Source: Ostrinia nubilalis (taxonomy: Eukaryota > Arthropoda > Insecta > Lepidoptera > Crambidae). From it: a stretch of 64,000 nucleotides of DNA. Shown here piece by piece: positions 11,444-22,689 of this stretch. The number at the start of each line of letters is the position of its first letter. Position 1 is the first letter of the stretch. The position numbers were made by a program, and so were the translations under genes. The notes below the pieces were generated by a model that saw only the letters and a list, made by a program, of their open reading frames with translations, was not told the DNA's origin and made no database searches. Where the stretch lies: contig NC_087095.1 in the NCBI RefSeq assembly GCF_963855985.1, positions 754,001 through 818,000 of the forward strand. The letters run 5' to 3'.

Positions 11444-11582
11444 TATGAACGGCAAAATTGACATGACAATCAACCTTTATCCCTAATCCAATTACCCATC
11501 AATTCTCTGACTCGCCAATCAGAGCTCCCACAACGAATACACGTTCGTCCGACCACTCAGTGCATCTCTCGACCTCGTTCAG
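11444..11582 (+). promoter_or_regulatory. promoter of FN3 paralogue B
   Basis: 11444-11526 is homologous to 8061-8149. The initiator TCAGTGCATC at 11557-11566 matches that of paralogue A (8196-8205), and the downstream CGACCTCGTTCAG resembles AGATCTCGAGCAG. The TATTTATT box of paralogue A is not conserved here, so this promoter may be TATA-less. The ATG at 11665 lies about 106 bp downstream. Confidence 0.6.
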
Positions 11583-11664
11583 GTCGATTGACTGAAGAAA
11601 CCACCGACCAAACACTAAACAAAACAATACAGGACTATTCCCACCGCTGAAACTCCTAAACACT

Positions 11665-12729
11665 ATGAAGTGCCTATACTTCTTTTTCTCCGTGGCGGTG
11701 ACCCAGGGCTTCGTGACCAGGGTAACCAGAGAGGTCAAAGGCATCCCAGCGCCAACCCTGGCGCACATCGATTTGATAGACGATCCCGGTTTAGCGTTCA
11801 TCGTGCACTGGACGCCGGTGGCATCCCCTGACGGTGCAGACCCAGTTCTGGGATACAAGGTATGTAATAAAGGCGCTTTGTTAGCACGTCAGAAAAGTCA
11901 AAATTCAACCTAGGTTTCGCGGGGTTATTTGTTTGATTTTGTAATAGTTAACGAGTGCTAAATTAATAAGGAATATTAAAAAATAAATACTAGATAAGAT
12001 ATAGAGATGTTTTGTAAATATATTTCATTTACTACAGGTAAAAGTGTGGGAAAAGCCAAAGGTTTCTACATTCGAGTATGAAGCATTAAGTGGCGCCAAA
12101 AGATTGGTAGACAAACTCGCTCCAGTCAAGGTGAGACTTCACACATAAATCCCAGGTTTAAGGTACCCTGTGATACGAGAACTATAAGTAATATGTGATT
12201 TTATTTTCTCTTTGACCTTTCTTTGTATGAACAAAAAAATTGTACTAGTTGATCTGGCAATAAATATTTTCATTTATATTTTCAACTAGCTTTTTCCCTC
12301 GGCTTCACTCGCGTGAAATTTAGTTAATCACATATCGTCATAAATTATAGCCTATATGTTATTCTGGGCTATAAACAATAATACTGTAAAGTTTCATCAA
12401 AATCCGTTCCGTAGTTTTTGCATGAAAGAGTAACAAACATTCATCCAGTCATCCAAACTTTCGCATTTATAATATTAGTAGGATTATGAATTTAAACCTG
12501 TCCCCAGTTGTTACACTCGAGCCAAGAGCCCAAGTTCAAGCCAAGGGAGATCGTGGTCAACGGAGCTGACAAGTCCACCGCCATGTGCGAGGGCATAGAG
12601 ACCGAGACCCCGTACGAGGTCCGAGTGCAGGCCTTCAGCAGGGCCGGGGACGGAGCCCTGTCGCAGCCGCTGATGGTGCAGATCTGCAAGGACTGCGATA
12701 GCAAGAGGAATTTGTACACGGTTGTGTAA
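11665..12729 (+). CDS. small secreted single-FN3-domain protein, tandem paralogue B (3 exons)
   Basis: Exons are 11665-11859, 12038-12130 and 12508-12729; all borders are GT..AG and phase 0; the product is 169 residues. The signal peptide is residues 1-15 (MKCLY, Phe-rich core, VAVTQG). The FN3-like domain runs from PAPTLAHIDL through FIVHWTPV (core Trp), PVLGYK, VKVWEKPK, EIVVNGADKSTAMCEGIET and YEVRVQAFSRAGDG to SQPLMVQ. Unlike paralogue A, the C-terminal tail has two Cys (ICKDCDSKRNLYTVV) plus one in MCEGIE, allowing an extra disulfide. Exon 3 is clearly GC-richer than its surroundings. Intron 2 carries an old retroposon fragment. The gene is 0.8 kb from paralogue A with a matching promoter block, so it is a tandem duplicate. 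The second half of exon 3 and the 3'UTR are repeated twice downstream. Function is unknown; extracellular location is likely. Confidence 0.88.
12283..12486 (+). mobile_element. retroposon 3' fragment in intron 2 of paralogue B
   Basis: Typical words are CTTCACTCGCGTGAAATTTA, AATCCGTTCCGTAGTTTTTG and TTTATAATATTAGTAGGAT. A copy lies at 52903-53218. It is non-coding, a very common lepidopteran repeat type as far as I recall. Confidence 0.65.
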
Positions 12730-12778
12730 GAACGTGATTGTATTTGGTAGTATTTTCGTGGTTTCAGGTGTATCGTGA

Positions 12779-12784
12779 AATAAA
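12779..12784 (+). other. poly(A) signal, paralogue B
   Basis: AATAAA 52 bp after the stop codon. It is repeated at the equivalent place in the two downstream copies (13145-13150 and near 13572). Confidence 0.7.
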
Positions 12785-12930
12785 TGAGTTTTCAAAAAAT
12801 GTGTATTTTCTTTTACAAAGAAATACGAGTACCTATATTAATGAGAACATTGGAAATGAAAAGATCTCCTACTAATTCAATAAACACAATAGAAGAAAAT
12901 ATCAAGTACTTCTGACTTGATATAAACGAA

Positions 12931-13095
12931 GCTGACAAGTCCACCGCCATGTGCGAGGGCATAGAGACCGAGACCCCGTACGAGGTCCGGGTGCAGGCCT
13001 TCAGCAGGGCCGGGGACAGAGCCCTGTCGCAGCCGCTGATGGTGCAGATCTGCAAGGACTGCGACAGTAAGAGGAACTTGTATACGGTAGTGTAA
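12931..13095 (+). pseudogene. duplicated terminal-exon segment of paralogue B, copy 2
   Basis: This repeats the last 54 codons of exon 3 (from Ala-Asp-Lys-Ser to the stop) plus the whole 3'UTR and about 100 bp more. The frame is intact. Differences from 12565-12729 are third-position silent changes except one Gly to Arg (GGA to AGA). The first part of exon 3 and its splice acceptor are missing; upstream sequence is the tail of the previous unit. It is either a remnant of a deleted full paralogue or an alternative last exon. I see no good acceptor, so it is called a pseudogene. Confidence 0.7.
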
Positions 13096-13242
13096 GAACG
13101 TGATTGTATTTGGTAGTCTTTTCGTGGTTTTTAGTGTATCGTGAAATAAATGAGTTTTCAGAAAAAATGTATTTTCTTTAACAAAGAAATACGAGTACCT
13201 ACCTCTACAAATGAGAACATTGGAAATGCAAAGATCTCCTAC

Positions 13243-13332
13243 TTAGCGTCGCTCGCAGCGTAGACAGTGCGACGTTTTCCATATATTTTTTTATGACGCG
13301 ACGCAGCGCAATGGACTAATGGGGCCTCACCC
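13243..13332. mobile_element. ~90-bp GC-rich insertion within the second tandem unit
   Basis: Comparing tandem units, CTCCTAC|TAATTC in unit 1 is interrupted in unit 2 by about 90 bp (starts TTAGCGTCGCTCGCAGCG, ends GGGGCCTCACCC) containing the partial inverted repeat GCGTCGC..GCGACGC. This explains why the two unit spacings are 366 and 460 bp. It is probably a tiny MITE; no clear target duplication. Confidence 0.5.
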
Positions 13333-13390
13333 TAATTCAATAAACACAATAGAAGAAAATATCAAGTCCTTCTGACTTAATATGAACGGA

Positions 13391-13548
13391 GCTGACAAGT
13401 CCACCGCCATGTGCGAGGGCATAGAGACCGAGACCCCGTACGAGGTCCGGGTGCAGGCCTTCAGCAGGGCCGGGGACGGAGCCCTGTCGCAGCCGCTGAT
13501 GTCTGCAAGGACTGTGATAGTAAGAGGAATTTGTATACTGTGGTGTAA
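13391..13548 (+). pseudogene. duplicated terminal-exon segment of paralogue B, copy 3 (frameshifted)
   Basis: Same segment as 12565-12729. A 7-bp deletion (GTGCAGA missing around 13502) shifts the frame before the Cys tail. Outside the deletion the differences from the first copy that I could read are silent third positions. The 3'UTR is also shortened. It lacks the 5' part of the exon and a splice acceptor. Confidence 0.75.
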
Positions 13549-14934
13549 GCGCGTGGCTGTACATTCCGTAAAATAAATGAGTTTTCAGAAAATATGTATT
13601 TTGCTTTTACAAAGATATTAGTACATTAATGAGAACGTTGGAAATGAAAAGATCTCCTACTAATAACAACAAAATAATAGAAGAAAATATCAAGTCGGAA
13701 GAGTTAGCATAAAAAAATCTTATTTTGGTTTACGAGCGATACACATTCGCAGTCACATTTATTCAAGAATAGTAACTGTTTTAGTGAGCACGTCATGAAG
13801 ACAAACAGCAGAAATCAGATCTTACTTACTTTGAAGTAGGTAACTGAGCAATTGAAAATTCTTTAAGCATGTTTAGTAAACTAATTTATGCTTTACCTAC
13901 GATATTTTAGGTATGTCATATTCCTGATGAGTGCCGTCCCAAACGAAAAAAGAAACATTATAGTGAATACAGAGCATTCTGCGCATAACCTTAGGAAGGG
14001 TCCTACTCGTGATAGCTCCAATAACAGCCAACGGAAATGCAGATTGCGGGCATTCATCGGTCAATTCGCTGCAATTGAAAATGGCGGCTCACAGAACAGA
14101 GATACGGACGTTACATTGTAAACACTTGCATTATGTTTAAATCAAGATAGACATCTGAATTAAAACTGAATGGTGGTGATGTAACTTTATCGAGAATTTG
14201 CAAGTATTATTTACAGCAGTCGGATAGTCGTCAACATAGATATTTTATATGGAAATTCACCGAAAAAATAAAAACATTATGTCCATGAGGGATTTCAATA
14301 TCTCTTCTTATTTTGTATAAGGCCAGGTATGGGATAATATCTCATCTTGTTTTACTCTTGAAACCACTAACGAAATATTCAAAACATTCAAAACGGAAAA
14401 GCAGTGGGACCACAAAGACCAGCGAAGAACGAACTACTGACCCTCGAAACGGCCAGTCCGACACTGACACCAACTCCAAATGATTTCAATTAAATGTGTA
14501 TTTTAAAATAATTATTCAAATCTACGAGTATACGTAATAGGTATTTTTCAGAACTTTGCCATTACCATTCAAAAATAAATACACCCAATTGGCTGTGGCA
14601 GTCAGTTGAAATTTAAATAAAAACGTTGTGAAACAATACAGATCGCCTGATTATCTTCGGCAGTAAAAAGTAAGTGAAGTGTGCAGCTCACCTCAGCGAA
14701 AATGCAATTAGATACGTCTCGGGAGACTGACGGGGCAGCATCCTAGGCCAGGGGACCGGGGACTAAATTGAAACGTAATATCAACAACACTCATACGAGA
14801 AAAAATATCTCTCACCTACCGAAATTTAAATAGGAGTCGGATGCTTTTTGTTTGATTAGATATTGTAGTTCATAGAAACATTTGAATTAACATGGCTATT
14901 TGTAAAGTATTTAAGTAAGTGTATTCTGGTACTC

Positions 14935-15030
14935 CGTTTGCTTGTACCTACTACTCATAGTACAAGCATTGCTTAGTTTGGAACTATTATGGCGTAGTGT
15001 AAAATGTTCAAGGATTGGTCATTTATTTCT
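14935..15030 (+). mobile_element. SINE tail fragment (family of 9709-9988)
   Basis: CATAGTACAAGCATTGCTTA and then TGTAAAATGTTCAAGGAT match the 3' part of the SINE in the FN3 gene intron. The tRNA-like head is missing. Confidence 0.5.
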
Positions 15031-15518
15031 AATTAACTATACTTAGAATTTTATTTTATTACAATAGTTAAATGCTCAAAGGAATTCCGTCATAAATAAC
15101 AAGAATTTTAACGACATGATAAGTATTAATTACAGTTAACACGTGTTAAATATTATTATAGAATTCAAGCCTTCATAAACATAGTCAAATGTACCCTATC
15201 CCCGTTCCTAGCCAGTCCCCCGGCCTGATTTACATATAAATTGTAGCTAACTCACGTGGCATCTCTTACTTTTAACTGCTGTAACCGCACCCCGATGGCT
15301 CGCTGATGTAGACACGCTGTTAAAATGTTCTTTGTTGCGAGTATCGTCATGTTTTGGGATATATTCTGAACTGATCTTTTAAACTACATGTAAACTCAAC
15401 TAAATTCACGCCTGTGATTGCTGGAATTTGAATATTTTGACCAATTGCTTGAAATTAAACGAGTAGATTGAATACTTGCGTAAGTATAGTTTACAATATT
15501 AGCCTAACTAAATGCTTA

Positions 15519-15598
15519 GGCTTATGCGGTGTTTTTGTATGGAGTTTGACAGATTTCTGACGTTTGTCAAAGTTAAAGTAAGATGCTGCAATCTAGCC
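15519..15598. mobile_element. MITE family B, partial copy
   Basis: Contains TTTGTATGGAGTTTGACAG and AAGTTAAAGTAAGATG(C)TGCA, as in the fuller copies at 25071-25175 and 63868-63985. One end is reduced. Confidence 0.55.
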
Positions 15599-16379
15599 TT
15601 CGTTTCACACATTTTCCAAAGTTTTTTTTTAATGAAAATATTGTTGACGGTTTATAGTTAGGTTATTATTTTATGACAGATACGATCGATCCTTGAGAAT
15701 TTAGATTCAATGCGGAAATGCACTTAACAAAAAATGTATCCAATTCCGTTCGTTCCAATATCTTTCTTACCTTACAAAAATTGATAACAAAAGCAAACTG
15801 CGTCCCCATTTCGAGTCCTAACAAAACTTTGCCCCATATCAACGGGGAACTTGTTCGAGATCCATCACAATAATTCGAGTTTTCATAAAAACACGCGCCA
15901 AGAAACATATCCGACGTTGGACGGTGATTCAATTTGCCAAATTACATTCCCGACGGTTACCTGCGTCTTGTGTCAGAGTGCGTTACGATAGGGACAGAGC
16001 GTCAGTAGGACGCCAATGTTGGCTCCAATGTTTGCTAGACATAGTTTGTGTATTGATAAAACAGGAAGTAATCTCTCATCTTTTAGTGTGTGTTCAATTA
16101 TAAAAGACAAAATGCTATGCAGCCACGAATACGAATTACAACAAAAATAAGCACATAGGTATTTTCAGGCTTAAATAAATAAATAAATAAATAAATCATT
16201 TATTTGCTCAGAAACATGGTAACAAAATGGTCGATAGAAAATGTCAAGTCCAACATGTTTTGTCCAGGGTAGGCATGCAAATTTTACAAAATTAGAATCT
16301 ACATATTAATAACAATAATAAATTAATTAAAATATTGAATTCATTATAGGTACACAAATCAATCACTCAGAAATTCTTA

Positions 16380-16574
16380 GGCCCAGAACAGACGGTGAAA
16401 CGAAACTGCAACTGCTAGTTACTTTTGAGTTGCATCTAGGTTTCTGCCATAGCGTCCGTTGAGGGACCACACATGACGCGACCAGTTTGAAACTTTCAGT
16501 TTCAGTTTCATTCATAAGAATCATCAGAAACTTGCAGTTTCGTTGCAGTTGCGTTTCACCGTCTGTTCTGGGCC
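16380..16574 (+). mobile_element. MITE family A, copy 1 (TTA-flanked)
   Basis: 195 bp, starting GGCCCAGAACAGACGGTGAA and ending with the inverse (CACCGTCTGTTCTGGGCC). TTA occurs on both sides (16377-16379 and 16575-16577). The inverted repeats extend about 40 bp. A 3-bp TTA target duplication is typical of PIF/Harbinger elements. No coding capacity. Confidence 0.85.
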
Positions 16575-17236
16575 TTACTCAAATGCATTATATTCTACTT
16601 GCCATATCTAGCTTGAAAGTTGTTTGTTTTCCTAAATAATTAACAAAATTGAATACCTATAAAATAGATCATCACAACAAGGTGTTTTGTATAAATTAAT
16701 TTAGATAATTGATACGGCCAACCTTTGTATATTTGACCAACATGCTCCGCCAACGTTTGCCGTAGCCACGGAGGGAGCAAATCAAATTGGCGCAAGTGGG
16801 GTCAAGCGCCGTCGGAGTGGACAATGGGGCGAAATATGAAATTATTTTTGGCTTGCTTACCAAAAATACACGGATACGCTTTGTGGGATGCTCGTTTATA
16901 CGTTAGACGAGCGAGAAGGTAGAAACATATCAAAATTGGTTCAGTTGTCAGGTGGTTTATATTTGTTTATAAAATGTGACGTAATCAGACAATATAAGAT
17001 GTTCAAAACATTACTTTATCAAGCATGTTAAGAGTTTTCTAATTTTGTACTAGAATACTTTTTCCAAATTGTTATAAACAAACAAAATATTAGTTACGAT
17101 TAAGAAAGTGGTTACTACAAAATAATCCCTCACTAAGTGTACTCGTAAGTAAACGCCAGTTAACGTCATTAATTGTCCTGTAACCATAGACATTGAACAA
17201 ACGTGCCATTAATCCTAAGGGAGGGACCCTTAAAAA

Positions 17237-17378
17237 GAGTACCACCCACAAGGTGGACAGATGACCTTAATAAGGGTTGAAAGAAGGCACTGGATGCAGG
17301 GTCCTTCTAATCCACCAATCTAGTAATCATTGGGGGAGGTTTATGTTCAGCAGTGGACGTCCATTGACCATGATGATG
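17237..17378 (+). mobile_element. RTE-type LINE 3' end
   Basis: Begins at CACCCACAAGGTGGAC and ends with CAGTGGACGTCC..GATGATG. It corresponds to the C-terminus (TRWTDD..VQQWTS) of RTE endonuclease-reverse transcriptase, with the frame now broken. It starts at the same element position as the sense parts of the insertions at 44.6 and 52.3 kb. Confidence 0.6.
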
Positions 17379-17500
17379 CCTAAATGGAATCCGTAAATGT
17401 GGCTTGTTGAAGACAGAAATTACTTTCGCATATAATGTTAGTTTGTACTCTACTAAGCACAGCGTCGTATCTCAACCACCTCGGCGAGCTCATGCGCCAA

Positions 17501-17737
17501 GTAGGGTAATATCGCCTGTTAGCGTCCATCACTTTTTCACGTCCAAACGACAGATTACTCTATAAAAACAGTGTAACGTAATCATACTGACATAGTAACA
17601 ACACCTAAAGCCTTTTTTATGTCTAGATGCATAAAAAGTGATGCTTCTAAATACTAATAAGTACTAATCTAGTAATAGTCCATCGTTTGAACGCGAATAC
17701 GTAGGGAGATGGACGCCAATAGGTAACGTTACCCTAG
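17501..17737. mobile_element. TIR element, ~237 bp
   Basis: GTAGGGTAAT..TAGCGTCCATC at the left is roughly the reverse complement of GATGGACGCCAATAGG..TTACCCTAG at the right. Imperfect inverted repeats of ~35 bp surround an AT-rich core. Non-coding; superfamily not determined. Confidence 0.5.
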
Positions 17738-18087
17738 TCTGAAGACGCTATAATGCACTCGCTATCGGATTGGCCGCGATGCGCTGTCGTAGCCATTTAG
17801 CTGGTCCCGTTAATTTATTGCCGCTACAAAGCAAAGCTTTTGCGATACAGACAGACTTTTGTTAGTGCTCATAAGGAAGAGGATTCTCTAGTTTCACAAT
17901 AATGCTCTTTATATAATTAGATTGCTTTAATTACAAATACAGAAAAAAATATGAGTAACTTGTTTAAAGGGATCAACAAACAAAAAAATTAATAACAAAT
18001 GACTTGAAAGTTATTCCATTAAATTCCTGTAATTTAATTTCCTGAAATTTCCATTTCCACAAAAAACGCCGGTCTTGTCAAACTACA

Positions 18088-18381
18088 AAAATTCAAAGCA
18101 ACAGCGATAAGACAGAGCTGGGGTCAGCTTTCAGTAAAGATTACAAATATCCAAACACCTTTAACTTTTCTCTATCGTATCAGTTGCAGTTTGAAACCTT
18201 TCCGATTTTATTTCTTTGCCAGATTACAAAAAAAAAAACATCTGCGGGAAGACATAACTCGGCTCAATCTTTAATGTTCTTCTAATCATATTTATTCCTA
18301 TCGTATCTGTTGCAGTTTGCAACCTTTCCGATTTTATTCCTTTGCTTCAAAAATTAAAAACAACAGCGAGAAGACAGAGCT
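18088..18381. repeat. local direct duplication
   Basis: Two pairs of repeated words occur in order: ACAGCGATAAGACAGAGCT near 18102 recurs as ACAGCGAGAAGACAGAGCT near 18363, and CTATCGTATCAGTTGCAG near 18172 recurs as CTATCGTATCTGTTGCAG near 18299. This is an old rearranged duplication, non-coding. Confidence 0.5.
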
Positions 18382-20900
18382 CCCCGGGGCGCAGTGGTCG
18401 GTGAGCGCTCCACTTAATAATATTTTTCACCTTGTTTCGCTTTCCAATTTTCCGCAAGTCACTCTCGTGGGTAACGGGCCGTGTTTTGATTTAGAAATGC
18501 TTCGGTGTTGCCACGTTTAGAAATACTTGGTATTGCCATTTTTAGAAGGAGGAGATTTTTAGTGGTGGATTCTTAATACACCGACTCAATTGCTTCATAG
18601 TTTTTAATCGACCGATTCCCGAACTGTTAGATAAGAGAATACAGTGTTTCACAATTTGGGTTGTTTTATCAAGGTTACTAGTACGATGATTTTAAATTCA
18701 TAGTACGAGGATGTGTTAACGAAACGAACTTTGATTCATTTCAATATTGTTTCCAGTTCAAAATCTTCAACATCAGTGACAGCTTCCCCGTAGTGATTTT
18801 CAAAAATAAGGTCACAGTTTGTCGAGTTAGGAACTGCCTAATTGCTTACACACTTACCTGTAAACATCCATCCAACTGTAGAAATCGAATTCAGCACCAT
18901 CATTTCAATCATAGCGTCCTATGATTGACGCTAATGGACGTCTCCATTGCTGAACATGTTATGATTAATTATAACTTTATGACAGTGAATTCAGAAGGTA
19001 GCTTATTTGTCATCCACTACTAATCAACTCAAACGGACAACCAATCAGACTACTCTTGTAAATTAGCACCTTTTACCGCACAGGGCAGCTCGGGCACGCT
19101 CATCGGCAGTCAATTGCCCCGCAAATTGACTGGCCCTGGCTTTTAGGTTACCCCGGTTGGGGACACGTTTTTCTCCCACCTAAATGTAGGAATGGGTTAC
19201 CCCACTTTGCAGGTGTAATTTATAGACTAGACAAGTAACTGTTTCTAGAAAATTATAGTTAACAAGGCTTTTGTTTGCCAAATCTGACTAAGTTAAAACT
19301 GAAGATAAAACTAAAAAATCAAATCAACTTTTTAGTGAATTTGATTGTTTTATTATGTTTATGTGTGTGGATCTGTCATCTTAGATTAATTATCCCTGTT
19401 TACATTTGCATGCTGGTTCATATCTGGCGAATGGTTCTGCTCCATTTCATTATGTAACATCTAATGTACCACATTCTGCAAATAAATAATTTCATTTTCA
19501 TTTTCATTTAAATTTGAGTTCTTTTATAAAGTAGGGATGCAACAACTCGAAGATATTATGTCCTATGTCCAGCAGTAGACTGTTTATGAAGAATGATAAT
19601 GGAAGAAGTAGGAAGGCAGGCAGACGTTTACCTAATGGTGAGGATCATCACAACAACTATCAAGTATTTAAATTTGATTTGAACTAAATACTTCGCCAAT
19701 AATAGTCGCTCGTACCAAACGAACGAAACGGTCACAAAACTATAAAACATAATTAATCTGAGCTCCATGAACACTGTATCACGGGTATGAAACTAAAGCC
19801 TTCGTGTGCGGTCGGTACATTTCCGATAAATGTCGGCCCACCTCGCCTCACCTCTTACGCCCGGCGCTGATGGCCGCAATTGCCGATGGACTTGGTGAAA
19901 GCAGATTATGGATATACCTACCCAAAAGCTAAGAAAGAAGAGATGTTATAAATACTGCTAAAGCTCTCTAGACAGATCTAGACAGAACAAGAATATTCCC
20001 AAAAAATAAGAAATATCCTAAGAGAGAAAGAGGCATATTAAACTACTAAAGCAAGTTAAGGAGAGTTATCAGTCAAACAAGCCAAATACTGGTAAAAAAT
20101 AGATCTAAGATTTGTAACCCGAAAGCTTTCTCTAACCAAAGTAGGATTAAACGACAGTAAAATGTATACTGTCCTTGCTTTGGAAGGCATGCGTCGGTTC
20201 TATTGTCGACGCCTATTATCAAAGATAACAGAGTTGTAACCTCATTTTTCTGAATTTTTCAGGTAATGAAAACTATGGAATTATTTACTGAAACAAGAAA
20301 ATTAATTCAGTGTTGGGAAAACTATCCAAATAATATCATTATTATCACGTAAGTTTTCTAATCCAATAAAAATGCTAAGTTCAGTAGATCCTGATATTTC
20401 TTTCGTCACTCCGGCGATGTATGGCGGTCGGTCACTCCCTTGGACTTTGTTACCTTTATCGGGAAATTGCTTCCCACATAACTATACATGGCTTTTCCAT
20501 CGGAGACATAAAAGTTACAGCTGTAGAACACGTTTATTTATATTATGTGATATTTTCATTATATTGGTAGAAATACATACAGTTTTATTTATTTACTTAT
20601 TTGATAAGCAACAAGGTTACATTGTAACATTCACAGGAAAAAAATACCAAAACGACACTTGTTAAATGAAAATTCAGTTAAAGGTTACGAGTTAACTAAA
20701 ATCATAATAATGGTAAGGGTATCTTAGAAGGTGTTAAATATCAATAAACCCTCTTTCATTTTTAATTCCAAGGAAGTACTAATTTTAACAGATGATGTTA
20801 AACTAAGAGCTGTGTAAAACTCGATTAAACAATTGGTAGAAGTCAAAAGTAGAGAATAAATTGATGTAGGTATACCAACTCTTACTTTGATTTTACTAAG
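18382..20900. other. intergenic DNA, no gene recognised
   Basis: Includes a GC-richer island at about 19072-19165 (GCAGCTCGGGCACGC, TTACCCCGGTTGGGG) without codon structure, and small LINE-tail relics near 18930 and 19560. Open frames are short and unsupported. Confidence 0.4.
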
Positions 20901-20918
20901 GTATTAATGTACTTCTAG

Positions 20919-21001
20919 TACTAAGAGTATAACAGTATTGTTTGCTTCGCCAAAGCTTAATTAGCTTTGACGAAGCAAACGATACTGTTATACTCGTAGT
21001 A
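20919..21001. repeat. near-perfect palindrome (38-bp arms, 7-bp loop)
   Basis: Arms 20919-20956 and 20964-21001 pair at about 35 of 38 positions around the loop TTAATTA. Arm words are AGTATAACAGTAT and TTTGCTTCG. It would form a strong hairpin and is probably a tiny foldback element or palindromic duplication. Confidence 0.8.
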
Positions 21002-21387
21002 CCTTAATTAGGTATGTGGATTAATTTGTATTTTAGTATTTTCAGTAACGCAGATTTTTTAGTAGCCAATATAATGGATTACACCTTCCTTAACTTGTCG
21101 GTAAAAGCAGTAATCCGAGATACGATACACCTATCCTAATTGCAATTTAGTCATCTGCTCCATCAACGTCCAGTTCTGATCGATGTTTGTAATTAGGGGG
21201 CCAATTGTTCTCGATCTCTGAGGTATTCTTTGATTGGTTCGATTTAAGACTAAATGGATGTAATAGCATCTTCAATTGATCGCTTGTTAATTAAAAACCC
21301 AACAGCAATATTAAAAGAAGCTTCAGAAGTTTTAAGTAAGTCGTAAATGCACTTTCAATTTGGAAGAAAACCTTATCAGTGTACCTA

Positions 21388-21550
21388 CCATGAGTTTACG
21401 TTAGGTGTGCTCGCTAGCGAGTACGTCAAAAATCTCTATGAAGATTTTGTTTCTTGAAAGTAGCCACTAGGGGCGCTGCACAATATGTTATACAATTAAT
21501 GTCATTTTTTTACGCAGTCGCTAGCGAGCACACTTAACGTAAACTCATGG
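21388..21550. mobile_element. 163-bp MITE with 33-bp TIRs and TA target
   Basis: CCATGAGTTTACGTTAGGTG..CTAGCGA at 21388-21420 is inverted at 21518-21550 with one or two differences. TA flanks both ends (21386-21387, 21551-21552), as for Tc1/mariner-type elements. Non-coding. Confidence 0.8.
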
Positions 21551-21782
21551 TAAGCGCACAGTACCTACTTAATGATCATGAAAACGGTCAAGTCAGTTCT
21601 TGTTAGTAGATAAATATCAGCTAATGGGATCTATTAGGCGCTAATCGTTTCTATGTGCAATTAGTCTATCTAGATTAGGACTATCAAGAAATCAGGATGG
21701 TCCTATAATAATATAATCTATGGCTACAAATAAAATACAGTTCCCCAAGAATTAAGCAAAAGTAGGTAGCGAGGACTAAAGC

Positions 21783-21898
21783 AGAGTTGCACTATGTACT
21801 TTTTTTTTAACCGTGACTATAACCATAACCGGTGTTTTTTGGATAGAGTTTGACAGACTTGACATTTGTTAAAGCTAAAGTAAGATGGTACAACCCAT
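21783..21898. mobile_element. MITE family B copy
   Basis: AGAGTTGCACTA at the left and AAGTAAGATGGTACAACCC at the right form inverted ends. The centre has AACCATAACCGGTGTTTTTT and GAGTTTGACAGA. Same family as 25071-25175. Confidence 0.65.
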
Positions 21899-21950
21899 CC
21901 TAAAAGTTTCATGAATTTGACCATTTTAGAAAAACTCACGACACGACTTA

Positions 21951-22156
21951 GGCCCAGAACAGACGGCAAAACGCAACTGCAACGAAACTGCAATTGCTAG
22001 TTACTTTTGAGTTGCATCTAAGTTTCTGCCATGGCGTCCGTTGAGAGACCACACATGACGCGACCAGTTTGAAACTTTCAGTTTCAGTTTCATTCATCAG
22101 AATCATCAGAAATTTGCAGTGTCGTTGCAGTTGCGTTTCACCGTCTGTTCTGGGCC
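21951..22156 (+). mobile_element. MITE family A, copy 2 (TTA-flanked)
   Basis: 206 bp in the same orientation as copy 1. TTA lies at 21948-21950 and 22157-22159; it starts GGCCCAGAACAGACGG and ends in the inverse. A complete copy with intact ends. Confidence 0.85.
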
Positions 22157-22689
22157 TTAATTTCACGCTACCGTTTCTAGAATAATTTTCACTTGTTTAT
22201 TTACTTATCGATAAAAACATCTCGTAATCGATCTCCCGAAATGATTCGGCTCTTATTTACCCCGTAATTGATTCCTGCGAGTTGGTTATTGTCTCAGCGT
22301 TTAGTAACCCGACGCGGCAACAGGATAGCACCTTTTACCGACTGCAAACAAGAGGTCAGGTGTTTGTTGGGGCGAGGGTGGAGGACAAATACAACTGATT
22401 TTGGTACTGGTTTGGGTTTGTCGAGGAATTGATTACTCAATAAATCAAAATAATTGCATACTTAGTCCTACTAATTTTGACTCAATAATAATGAAGATAT
22501 TAAAATGTATTATAAGCCAATTAAAATTTACTTGGCTGTTTATCAGTGTTATATGAGTTTTTAGTTAAACTCTTGATTATTAGAATATTAACTACAACTT
22601 GACATGCAACAAGATAATTTATGAAGTAAATTACAAAAATGTTCTTATCCTTTTTATAAAAAGTAATATTTTTAGCAGCTATACAGTTA

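Larger units (their letters stand above)
13700..16370. other. intergenic DNA with scattered repeats
   Basis: No gene recognised. It contains a decayed SINE tail (14935-15030) and a MITE copy (15519-15598). A less AT-rich patch at 15190-15310 shows no codon structure. The open frame at 13888-14121 has no splice or homology support. Confidence 0.4.

Noticed and set aside
12511..13055. Minus-strand open frames of 75-94 codons over the repeated FN3 exons
   Set aside because: Shadows of GC-rich plus-strand exons, repeated because the exons are repeated.
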